Below, in pieces: positions 16,530 to 23,814 of a DNA stretch of 51,550 nucleotides. Below the pieces are notes generated by a model, which saw only the letters and a program-made list of their open reading frames with translations, was not told where the DNA came from and searched no databases. The number at the start of each line of letters is the position of its first letter. The first letter of the stretch is position 1. The position numbers and the translations under genes were made by a program. Source of the DNA: an uncultured Bacteroidales bacterium (GTDB taxonomy: Bacteria; Bacteroidota; Bacteroidia; Bacteroidales; UBA932); NCBI GenBank assembly GCA_944326355.1, contig CALVDO010000016.1, positions 1 to 51,550 on the forward strand, given 5' to 3'.

Positions 16530-16889
16530 TTATGTTTTGTTTACGGATATGTCGCCGAAGACGTCTTTCGGGCTGAGGCCGAGAAGGGACATCCGCTTCA
16601 GAATCTTCGGCACCTCATTTCTGATGAAGTCCTCGCGTTGGTTTCTGAGGACGATTTCCCTCGCCCCGTCGCTGATGAAGTAGCCTATCCCTCTCTTGTT
16701 GAAGATGATGCCGGCTTCTGTAAGTTTTTCATAGCTGCGCATCACCGTATTCGGGTTCACTCCGATGTCCGCTCCCAGTTCCCTCACGGAAGGTATTCTT
16801 CCGCCCGGCTGCAGTTCGCCGCTCAGGAGCCTGTCATATATGGAGTCGCATATCTGCAGATATATGGGTCTGTTTGAATCAAATTCCAT
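16530..16889 (-). CDS. GntR-family transcriptional regulator, YtrA subfamily
   Basis: A 119-aa DNA-binding repressor. The N-terminal winged helix-turn-helix is complete (IYLQICDSIYDRLLSGEL, then IPSVRELGADIGVNPNTVMRS in part, then GYFIS as the wing). The C-terminal part is only about 45 residues with no ligand-binding domain, which is the YtrA subfamily layout. YtrA-type genes usually sit with ABC transporter genes they repress, and here the ABC permease gene ends 12 bp upstream on the same strand. Unlike most such operons, the regulator is last rather than first. A likely operator is present at the operon promoter (18617-18640). Confidence 0.9.
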   Translation of the reverse strand: MEFDSNRPIYLQICDSIYDRLLSGELQPGGRIPSVRELGADIGVNPNTVMRSYEKLTEAGIIFNKRGIGYFISDGAREIVLRNQREDFIRNEVPKILKRMSLLGLSPKDVFGDISVNKT

Positions 16890-16901
16890 AACTCTATCTA
16901 T

Positions 16902-17660
16902 TCAGTATTGTATTTTCTTGATCCTGAAGTATATCAGGGTGTAGAGCACTATCATCTGGACGGCATATTGAATGATCATCAGCGCGTGTCCGGCTTTTTC
17001 ATCGAGGCCGTACATGATTTCAGGCGTCTCTTCATTTATCCTGGTAAGTATCGTCATCGCGATGAAGAGGAGAAGCACTCCGAGTCCGAACTGCACGAGG
17101 ATGGTCTTTGCTATCTTCCCTTTTCTGAAGAATACCGCTCCGAGGATGAAATACAGGGTCATGACATGAATTGAAATCAGGGAATAGACTCTGAATCCGT
17201 CTATCGGATACCATGTAGGCATCTTCAACATCAGACTGTTCGAGGATGGCAAGCCGGCAACGAGCGTTGTAAGAAGGTCTGATACTCCATATATGGCCAG
17301 GAATGCGGCGGGCGCGATGACGGCCGCATTGATTATCATGGACACCGTTTTTTCCAGGCAGGATGCAGGTATGAGGGTATAGTTGCTTCCGGAGCGTCTG
17401 TCTGTGACATATCCATAGAATGCCGACGGTATCCATATAGTGAATATTCCGGTAGTTATCGTAAGCCAGAGTACCCTCGAGTCGTAATCAATGTAAGTGT
17501 ATTCTCCCGGATCGAAAAGAGAGAACATGAACGAGAGTATCAGCGCAAACACCGGTATCAGTCCGAAGCACAGCACCTTGAGCCAGTTTTCCGAGAACAG
17601 CCTTGTCAGGTCGCTTGCGAAATATTTTCCGAATCTTTTGAAATTGAATGTATTGTCCAT
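16902..17660 (-). CDS. ABC transporter permease-like membrane protein
   Basis: A 252-aa integral membrane protein with six predicted helices (about 30-50, 67-90, 112-135, 160-180, 188-207, 228-248) and few other landmarks. It sits directly between an ABC ATPase gene (46 bp upstream) and a YtrA-type GntR gene (12 bp downstream), so it is most likely the membrane partner of that ATPase in an ABC-2-like exporter. Six helices would require a homodimer for a full transporter. I do not recognise the substrate. Transporters with YtrA regulators are often tied to cell-envelope stress or antimicrobial peptides; that is inference by context. Confidence 0.75.
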   Translation of the reverse strand: MDNTFNFKRFGKYFASDLTRLFSENWLKVLCFGLIPVFALILSFMFSLFDPGEYTYIDYDSRVLWLTITTGIFTIWIPSAFYGYVTDRRSGSNYTLIPASCLEKTVSMIINAAVIAPAAFLAIYGVSDLLTTLVAGLPSSNSLMLKMPTWYPIDGFRVYSLISIHVMTLYFILGAVFFRKGKIAKTILVQFGLGVLLLFIAMTILTRINEETPEIMYGLDEKAGHALMIIQYAVQMIVLYTLIYFRIKKIQY

Positions 17661-17706
17661 GACTGTAAATTCATTTTATAGTTGTATCTTCTTCATCGTC
17701 TCGTCA

Positions 17707-18534
17707 TTATTTCGAGAACAGCCCCTTGATGAGTTCCTTGTGGAGATGGACGGTGTTGAAGAGGGCTTCGATGTTGACCTTGCTCTCTTCGCCCGTCGTG
17801 TTGAGGCGTACGGAGATGCTTCCTCCGGGGATGAGCTCGCTGTAGAGGGCGTCCGCGTGCTTCTCGTTGGAGTAGTCGAAGGTGAGTTTTTCAGATATTT
17901 CCTCCATGGAGGCGTTCAGAAGTACGTCCTGCCGGTCGAGGATGATGATCGGGTCGATGATGTTCTCGAGATCCCGCACCTGATGGGTGGAGATCAGTAG
18001 GGTGGAGTCCTCCGCAGTGTACTTCGTGACGGCTTTCCTGAACTGTGCCTTGGACGGGATGTCGAGTCCGTTTGTCGGCTCGTCCATGAACAGATATCTG
18101 CAGTTGCAGGCGAGAGCGAATGAGATGTAGCTCTTCTTCAGCTGGCCGAATGACATCCTGTTCATCTTCTGGGCCGGGTCGGTCTCGAAGATGCTCATCA
18201 GTTCGAGAAATTTGCCCATGTCGAATTTTTCCCAGAATTTCCCGTAGTTTTTCGCATATTCTTCAGCGGTCATCGGGAGCGCGGCTACCTCGTCGCTCAG
18301 GAAATATTCGAGAGAGAGGAATGACGGCTTCCGCTCGAAAGGATTGTAGCCGTCTATGTCAATGTGGCCGCTCTTGACTCTCTTCAGTCCGCAGAGGAGG
18401 GTGAGCAGGGTAGTCTTGCCGACTCCGTTCTCGCCGAGAAGACCATAGATCCTGCTTTCTTCGAGACACATCGAGATGTTCTTCAGCACGGTGTTGCTGC
18501 CGTAGCTGAATGTTATGTCGTCAATTTTAATCAT
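17707..18534 (-). CDS. ABC transporter ATP-binding protein
   Basis: Cytoplasmic ATPase subunit (275 aa) that energises the membrane protein encoded next. Walker A GENGVGKTT is near 35-43, the Q-loop lies in the region around 80, the signature is SFGQL (rather than the canonical SGGQ) near 132-136, Walker B is YLFMDEPT near 150-157 and the H-loop STHQVRD near 186-192. The C-terminal 60 residues are poorly conserved. Start is ATG 18534 (MIKIDDITFSYG); the longer in-frame ORF up to 18663 would include the promoter and lacks family similarity. First gene of a three-gene operon ending with a GntR regulator. Confidence 0.9.
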   Translation of the reverse strand: MIKIDDITFSYGSNTVLKNISMCLEESRIYGLLGENGVGKTTLLTLLCGLKRVKSGHIDIDGYNPFERKPSFLSLEYFLSDEVAALPMTAEEYAKNYGKFWEKFDMGKFLELMSIFETDPAQKMNRMSFGQLKKSYISFALACNCRYLFMDEPTNGLDIPSKAQFRKAVTKYTAEDSTLLISTHQVRDLENIIDPIIILDRQDVLLNASMEEISEKLTFDYSNEKHADALYSELIPGGSISVRLNTTGEESKVNIEALFNTVHLHKELIKGLFSK

Positions 18535-18616
18535 AGCGGATGATTTTGATATGGTTTGTATTGTCTTGTATTTGTGATGCCTCTTTTCGTATTTGTGCCG
18601 TCTCTTTCCGTATTGA

Positions 18617-18640
18617 TGTGTAATAGTAGAGTAGTACACT
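18617..18640 (-). promoter_or_regulatory. Candidate operator for the YtrA-type GntR regulator
   Basis: On the minus strand AGTGTA, 12 bp, TACACA; 16 of the central 22 positions are symmetric. It begins 1 bp downstream of the -7 box, so it covers the predicted transcription start, a classic repressor position. From memory, YtrA of Bacillus uses AGTGTA/TACACT half-sites with similar spacing; this match should be verified. Confidence 0.55.
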
Positions 18641-18641
18641 G

Positions 18642-18671
18642 CAAAGGTATTAATAAAATTCATTCCCGCAA
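18642..18671 (-). promoter_or_regulatory. Promoter of the ABC transporter-GntR operon
   Basis: Minus-strand TTG (18671-18669), exactly 19 bp, then TACCTTTG (18649-18642). Predicted start near 18635 gives a leader of about 100 nt before ATG 18534. Confidence 0.7.
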
Positions 18672-18682
18672 CATTTTTTTTG

Positions 18683-18706
18683 CAAAAAAAACGGGATTAG
18701 CCGTTT
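18683..18706 (-). terminator. Intrinsic terminator of the GSCFA gene
   Basis: AACGG (18690-18694) and CCGTT (18701-18705) form a short stem; on the minus strand it is followed by an uninterrupted run of T residues. It lies 24 bp beyond the GSCFA stop codon and just upstream of the ABC operon promoter. Confidence 0.6.
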
Positions 18707-18729
18707 CCGGCCTATCGATCTGTGCGGTT

Positions 18730-19593
18730 TCAGTGCATCATTCTGTGCCGCGAACGCTTCAGCTCCCGTTCGCGTGTCTCGAGCAGCCCTCTCTCGTCCT
18801 GAGGAAGGGCGAAGTCGCAGAAACGTTCCCAGATATATTCCACCGCCTGGGCAGACGGATGTATCATGTCCTCGGCGTAGAAGCGGTAGTCTCTCAGCTC
18901 GTCCATCATTATCTCGAATGCTGGAAAGTAGGCGCATTTATCCGGAAATTCAGTGCAGACCCTGTCCGCAGCGAGGAGAAGCGCGGCCTTGCTCGTCTGA
19001 TTGCCGTGGGCGCCGTCCTTGAAGTGCCGTATCGGGCTGACCGTCAGAATGAACTTTTTTCCTTCCGACTCTCCGACGATTTCCCTCAGGAGCGCGGCAG
19101 TCTCTTCTGGCTCCATTCTTTCCCTCACAAATTCCTTTGCGTCCCTCTTAAGGCAGTTGGAGACGGTGACGCCTCTTTCAATGTGCCTGTAGCACCAGCT
19201 CGTGCCGAGGGTGATGATCACCCTGTCTGAGGCATGGAAGAATGCCGAGGCTTCGGCAAGCTTCGAGTTGGCGTTCTGCAGAAATTCCCCGGCGTCCTTG
19301 CGGGCGAATGAGGTGTGATGGCTGAACGAGCACCAGAGTCCGGCTCCGCTGCCCATCATCACGCAGTCATTCATGCTGAACGGTCCGGCGTTTTCGAGTC
19401 TTTTGAGCGACTCCGATATGGATCTCGGATTGTACAGTGTGCCGAACGGGTTTACGCACACGTCAAAACCGAGATCGGTCATCTTGCCGCCCACATTGTC
19501 CGCAAAGCAGCTCCCGATTACGGTTACCCTGTTTCTGAATGATATGCCGACCGGGCTTCTGCCGCAGTCCACCGGTGTCTGAAGTCTGAGCAT
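18730..19593 (-). CDS. GSCFA domain-containing protein
   Basis: A 287-aa protein of the GSCFA family, named for the motif visible here as IGSCFADNVG near 26-35. Other conserved blocks are NPFGTLYNP near 48-56, SHHTSFA, ITLGTSWCY near 131-139, ILTVSPIRHFKDGAHGN near 184-200 and the C-terminal DMIHPS near 240-245. These resemble the SGNH/GDSL hydrolase blocks (Ser in GSCFA, Asp-x-x-His in DMIHPS), so an esterase- or acyltransferase-like activity on a surface glycan is plausible but unproven. There is no signal peptide. It is monocistronic, divergent from the outer-membrane gene at 19813, and ends in its own terminator. Confidence 0.9.
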   Translation of the reverse strand: MLRLQTPVDCGRSPVGISFRNRVTVIGSCFADNVGGKMTDLGFDVCVNPFGTLYNPRSISESLKRLENAGPFSMNDCVMMGSGAGLWCSFSHHTSFARKDAGEFLQNANSKLAEASAFFHASDRVIITLGTSWCYRHIERGVTVSNCLKRDAKEFVRERMEPEETAALLREIVGESEGKKFILTVSPIRHFKDGAHGNQTSKAALLLAADRVCTEFPDKCAYFPAFEIMMDELRDYRFYAEDMIHPSAQAVEYIWERFCDFALPQDERGLLETRERELKRSRHRMMH

Positions 19594-19757
19594 CCTGTCC
19601 TCCTGCCTTTATGGTCCGCGAGACCTGTTGCGCATTCCGGCACTTTAGCCTTCCCGAGGCCCATCACTGTGCCGGAAATAGTTTTCCAGACCGTAAAAAT
19701 AGGAATAATCTCGCAGCAGATAGGCATTTTCGTGCCGAAACTCTTTCTGAAATTTGC

Positions 19758-19765
19758 TATCTTTG
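19758..19765 (+). promoter_or_regulatory. -7 element upstream of the outer-membrane protein gene
   Basis: TATCTTTG matches TAnnTTTG. A start near 19772 leaves a leader of about 40 nt before ATG 19813 and rules out the in-frame start at 19669. Confidence 0.5.
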
Positions 19766-19812
19766 AGGCGGTCAGAAGTGTCCGTAGGGCCTTCCGCCGC
19801 ATTTCTCATTAT

Positions 19813-21051
19813 ATGAAACGTTTGATGAAGATGGCCGTATCGGCCTGTATACTTGTGATTTCCGCTGTGTCCGCGAGTGCAGGGACGGCTCAGTCCGACA
19901 CCGTCAGTGCCGGCGTACGTTTCGCCTATGACGTGGATTTCGAGATGAACTTCGACAACCGCGAGTTTGACCATAGCCACATCTTTCCGTCCTATACCAT
20001 TTTCGGCGCAAGGCTTACGCCTGCAGTTGGCGTCTCCTTCACGCAGAAGAACGGGGCGCGTCACCGGGTGATGATCGGCATCGACGTGATGAAGGACTTT
20101 GGTCGCTCTCCGGTCCGCGCCACGACCGCTTCGACCGCCACAACTGCCTCGACCGCATCGGACGGTGTGCCTGTTGACCCTTCGGAATATTCTGACAACA
20201 GGCGGAATCTGGATCTCTTTGACGAGATCACCATATATTATATGTTCGAGAGGCGGCTCGGCCGCACGGATTTTTCCCTCACTGCCGGCATCTTTCCCAG
20301 GCGTTTTGCGGAGGGCGAATATTCGACCGCCTTCTTCTCAGATTCGCTGCGTTGGTATGATAACAATCTCGAGGGGCTTCTCCTGAAGTTCCGGCGTCCG
20401 CGCTCGAGTTTCGAGGTGGGCTGCGACTGGATGGGCATGGCCGGGGTCGACAGCAGGGAGAGGTTCATGATCTTCAGTGCAGGGAGGGGCAGCGTATCTG
20501 AGACCGTCACTCTCGGCTATGCCGCCTGTATGTACCATTTCGCAGGCTCGGCGAACGCTCCCGGCGTGGTGGACAACATTCTCGTCAATCCTTATGTGGA
20601 CTTCGACTTTACCGGACGGACTCCTCTGCAGCGGCTTCATCTGTCTGTGGGATGGCTGCAGTCTCTCCAGAATGACAGGGAACTTGTCCACAGATATGTA
20701 GCTCCCGGAGGTGCGGAACTCATTGCCGGCATCCGCAACTGGAATGTAGGGATTGAGAACAGGCTCTTCTTCGGAGGCAACATGATGCCTTACTACAATA
20801 CAATTGGCACAGGTGGGGAGAAGTACGACAACATGCTTTACATGGGGGATCCGTTCTACCGCGTCCGTGACATGGAGGGCTGGCATCTGTATGATCGTCT
20901 GGAGGTGTTCTATGCTCCGCGCATATCCCGCTTTCTGGATCTGAAGGTGGCCGCTGTCCTCCATTTCAGCGGCGGATATGCCGGATGGCAGCAGATGGTG
21001 ACTCTGCATTTCAATCTGCAGGAGCTGCTCGGACGCATTGGTGAAAATTGA
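19813..21051 (+). CDS. Putative outer-membrane beta-barrel protein, unknown function
   Basis: A 412-aa secreted protein that I do not recognise. It starts with a signal peptide (MKRLMKMAVSACILVISAVS, cleavage near ASAGTA). The rest has alternating aromatic and polar residues in short strands (RFAYDVDFEMNF, TIYYMFERRLGRTDFSLTAG) and ends with a strand MVTLHFNLQELLGR, typical of a Gram-negative beta-barrel. A Thr/Ala/Ser low-complexity stretch (about 105-118) probably forms a surface loop. The alternative start at 19669 lies upstream of the predicted promoter and encodes no signal peptide. It precedes the nitrilase and nucleotidase genes by 33 bp, so it may be cotranscribed with them. Confidence 0.65.
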   Translation: MKRLMKMAVSACILVISAVSASAGTAQSDTVSAGVRFAYDVDFEMNFDNREFDHSHIFPSYTIFGARLTPAVGVSFTQKNGARHRVMIGIDVMKDFGRSPVRATTASTATTASTASDGVPVDPSEYSDNRRNLDLFDEITIYYMFERRLGRTDFSLTAGIFPRRFAEGEYSTAFFSDSLRWYDNNLEGLLLKFRRPRSSFEVGCDWMGMAGVDSRERFMIFSAGRGSVSETVTLGYAACMYHFAGSANAPGVVDNILVNPYVDFDFTGRTPLQRLHLSVGWLQSLQNDRELVHRYVAPGGAELIAGIRNWNVGIENRLFFGGNMMPYYNTIGTGGEKYDNMLYMGDPFYRVRDMEGWHLYDRLEVFYAPRISRFLDLKVAAVLHFSGGYAGWQQMVTLHFNLQELLGRIGEN

Positions 21052-21084
21052 CTTGAATCTGGTGAAAATCGAAAATATATAAGA

Positions 21085-21966
21085 ATGCTGCTAAGACCGA
21101 GAAGAAACAGAGGCATGGAGTTTTCAGAGACTGCCGGGGTCCTCAATCTCATGATGGTGGAGTTTGCACCGGAATGGGAGAATGTTCATGTCAATCTTGC
21201 GCGGCTTGATGCCCTTTTTCAGAAGATATGGGCACTGCCGGCCTGCGGAAAGCCCGACTGCGGACCTGACGAGTCTTTCAGTCCGGATGTTATAGTGCTT
21301 CCGGAATGTTTCAGCACCGGGTTTTCCATGAATCCTGAGGCGGCTGAGCGCATGGGGGCGTCCCCGAGTCTCGGATGGATGCTCCGAACGGCCGGTCTCT
21401 ACGACTGTGCGGTTGCCGGGTCAGTCCCGGTATGGGATACGGATGCGCGCAGGCACAACCGTTTCTTTTTTGTCACTCCGGACGGTGTTCTCGGCAGTTA
21501 TGACAAGCGTCACCTCTTCATGGGAGGTGAGGCGGAGTGTTTCGCGAAGGGGAATGAGAGGGTTGTTCTCGAGTATAAGGGCTGGCGCATCTGCCCGGGA
21601 GTGTGTTTCGATCTGCGTTTTCCCGTATGGAGCCGCAATGACATGAACCATCCTTACGATCTGTATCTAAATGTTGCCAACTGGCCTGCCGCAAGACGCC
21701 GCGCGGCAGAGACCCTGATCGAGGCGAGGGCCATCGAGAACGTGTGTTATGCGGCATTCTGCAACAGGAGCGGGCGTGACGTCAATCTCGAGTATTCCGG
21801 AGGGTCTGCAGTCATCAACCACCGTGGCCGCCTGAGGTCCGTGTCTGCAGTGACGGACGGGACGAATGTGGTCTACGCAAGTCTCGACATGGCCGAGATG
21901 CTCCGATACAGGGCCTCGTTTCCCGTGCTCGACTCCGCGGACAAGTTTGAAATTCTTTTGACATGA
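21085..21966 (+). CDS. Nitrilase-superfamily amidohydrolase (omega-amidase/YafV type)
   Basis: Cytoplasmic carbon-nitrogen hydrolase. The 293-aa protein has the full catalytic triad of the superfamily: Glu74 in LPECFSTGFS, Lys141 in YDKRHLF and Cys174 in PGVCFDLRFPVW. These exact contexts fit the omega-amidase branch (YafV, mammalian Nit2), which hydrolyses alpha-ketoglutaramate or alpha-ketosuccinamate formed by glutamine or asparagine transaminases and in the methionine salvage pathway. Start is either ATG 21085 or ATG 21115 (MEFSETAG); the latter removes a basic leader with no similarity. Its stop codon overlaps the start of the nucleotidase gene (ATGA at 21963), so the two are translationally coupled. 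Confidence 0.88.
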   Translation: MLLRPRRNRGMEFSETAGVLNLMMVEFAPEWENVHVNLARLDALFQKIWALPACGKPDCGPDESFSPDVIVLPECFSTGFSMNPEAAERMGASPSLGWMLRTAGLYDCAVAGSVPVWDTDARRHNRFFFVTPDGVLGSYDKRHLFMGGEAECFAKGNERVVLEYKGWRICPGVCFDLRFPVWSRNDMNHPYDLYLNVANWPAARRRAAETLIEARAIENVCYAAFCNRSGRDVNLEYSGGSAVINHRGRLRSVSAVTDGTNVVYASLDMAEMLRYRASFPVLDSADKFEILLT

Positions 21967-23714
21967 AAAAAATAGTGAATCTCATCTGGCTGCCTCTTGT
22001 GGCCGCCTTTTTGCTCGTCTGCTCCTGCGGCGGGCCTTCGGACGGGAAATATGTCTTCCATCTTCTCACTACCAATGACGTGCACGGATGCTACTTCGAC
22101 TCTCTCTACGCATCTGAAGGGACGAAGAATTCGCTCATCGCCGTCTCCCGGCTCGTGGACAGTGTCCGCAGCGCCGCAGGAGAGAGCAATGTCGTGCTCG
22201 TGGACGCGGGTGACTGTCTTCAGGGCGACAATGCGGCATATTATTTCAATTATGTTGACACTCTCACTCCTCATGTCTACGCCAGGATGGCTGACTATAT
22301 GGGGTACGATGCCGTCGTTGTCGGAAACCATGACATAGAGACGGGGCATCCTGTCTACGACCGCATCGTGAGGGAGATGAAGACTCCGTTACTCGCTGCC
22401 AACGCCATATCGGACGCTACAGGAGAGCCGTATTTTCTGGATCATCTGATTCTGAAGCGTCACGGAGTGAAAATCGCCATTCTCGGATTTACCAATCCGA
22501 ACATGAAGAACTGGCTTTCCTACAGTCTCTGGAGCGGAATGCGATTCGAGTCGCTTCTGCCTCTCGTGCAGGAAGATGTGGACAGGGTCATAGAAAAGGA
22601 GCACCCGCATATCGTCATTGTCGCCGTCCATGCCGGAACAGGTAAAGGGGACGGTTTGATGCTTGAGAATCAGGGGATGGATCTCTTCAAGACGCTCAGA
22701 GGTGTGGACTTTCTGGTCTGCGCACATGATCACAGGCCTTTCACCGCAGCCAATGACAGCATCTGCCTGATCAATTCCGGCAGCCATTGCCGTTATGTGG
22801 GTCACGGGACTGTCTCTATTGAGATCCGCGATGGAAAGTGCGTGTCCAAATCTCTGGATGCCGGTCTGATACCTGTCGACAGAAGCAAGGCCGACACGGC
22901 GATGCGGGACAGATTCAGAGCAGACTATGAGGCAGTCAGGGCCTTTACCCTGCGTCCTGTCGGGCAGCTCAAGGACGCTCTCGTCACCCGTGAGGCTTAT
23001 GCCGGAATGTGCGGCTATGTCAATCTCCTGCACCGGATTTCGCTCGACGTGCCGGAGGCTCAGCTTTCCTTTGCTGCCCCTCTGACATTTAACGGCCGCA
23101 TTGAGCCCGGCACCCTCGTCTACAATGATCTCTTCACAATCTATCCTTTTGAAAACCAGCTTTATGTCGTGAAGATGACGGGCAAGGAGATAAAGGATTA
23201 TCTGGAATATTCCTATTCGACATGGATTAATACGGTGTCCGGACGCGGGGACGAACATCTCCTCATGATCAGAAATGAGCCTGATCCCCGTACCGGACAG
23301 AGACGCTGGTCATTCGTCGGAAGAAGCTACAACTTCGATTCGGCCGGAGGACTGATATATGATGTGGACGTCACACGTCCTGCTGGCGAACGGATCGTCA
23401 TCCGATCTCTTGCAGACGGTTCTCCTTTCAATCCGGACGCATGGTATAACGTGGCGATGACTTCATATCGTGCAAGCGGTGGCGGCGGCATCATGCGTGA
23501 AGGCGCGGGGATCGATACAGATTCAATAGATGAGAGGATAGTCGCCCGCTATCCTGAAGTGCGTGAGCTGCTTTATGACTATCTCAAGATCCACGGCTCG
23601 ATAGATCCCGCCGAGACAGGCGACCGATCCGTAATAGGGGAGTGGCATTTCATTCCGGCCGGCCTTTCCGAAAGGCTGATGTCAAGAGATATGAACCTTC
23701 TCTTCGGCCACTGA
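21963..23714 (+). CDS. 5'-nucleotidase / 2',3'-cyclic phosphodiesterase-type lipoprotein (UshA family)
   Basis: Exported metallophosphoesterase of the UshA/CpdB family that hydrolyses nucleotides outside the cytoplasm. The 583-aa protein begins with a lipoprotein signal (lipobox LVCSC, Cys22). The N-terminal metal-binding domain shows LTTNDVHG near 35-42, DAGDCLQG near 80-87, GNHDIE near 121-126, VHAGTG near 222-227 and CAHDHR near 253-258; the C-terminal 5'-nucleotidase domain (about 335-540) holds the substrate site, with FNGRIEPG and YRASGGGG. It overlaps the preceding amidase gene by 4 bp. It is convergent with dsbD across a bidirectional hairpin. Exact nucleotide preference cannot be told. 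Confidence 0.9.
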   Translation: MKKIVNLIWLPLVAAFLLVCSCGGPSDGKYVFHLLTTNDVHGCYFDSLYASEGTKNSLIAVSRLVDSVRSAAGESNVVLVDAGDCLQGDNAAYYFNYVDTLTPHVYARMADYMGYDAVVVGNHDIETGHPVYDRIVREMKTPLLAANAISDATGEPYFLDHLILKRHGVKIAILGFTNPNMKNWLSYSLWSGMRFESLLPLVQEDVDRVIEKEHPHIVIVAVHAGTGKGDGLMLENQGMDLFKTLRGVDFLVCAHDHRPFTAANDSICLINSGSHCRYVGHGTVSIEIRDGKCVSKSLDAGLIPVDRSKADTAMRDRFRADYEAVRAFTLRPVGQLKDALVTREAYAGMCGYVNLLHRISLDVPEAQLSFAAPLTFNGRIEPGTLVYNDLFTIYPFENQLYVVKMTGKEIKDYLEYSYSTWINTVSGRGDEHLLMIRNEPDPRTGQRRWSFVGRSYNFDSAGGLIYDVDVTRPAGERIVIRSLADGSPFNPDAWYNVAMTSYRASGGGGIMREGAGIDTDSIDERIVARYPEVRELLYDYLKIHGSIDPAETGDRSVIGEWHFIPAGLSERLMSRDMNLLFGH

Positions 23715-23740
23715 TCCCCAGTGCTTTAAGACAATCAAAA

Positions 23741-23772
23741 TCCGCCGGTCGGACGTCATGTCCGCCGGCGGA
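23741..23772. terminator. Bidirectional terminator between the nucleotidase gene and dsbD
   Basis: TCCGCCGG (23741-23748) pairs with CCGGCGGA (23765-23772), and inside it CGGAC (23750-23754) pairs with GTCCG, giving 13 bp with one bulged T. On the minus strand TTTTGATT follows; on the plus strand TTCTCATTCATTT follows. It serves two convergent genes. Confidence 0.75.
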
Positions 23773-23814
23773 TTCTCATTCATTTCCAGTCTCCGGTCAG
23801 AGACTCTGTGATCA

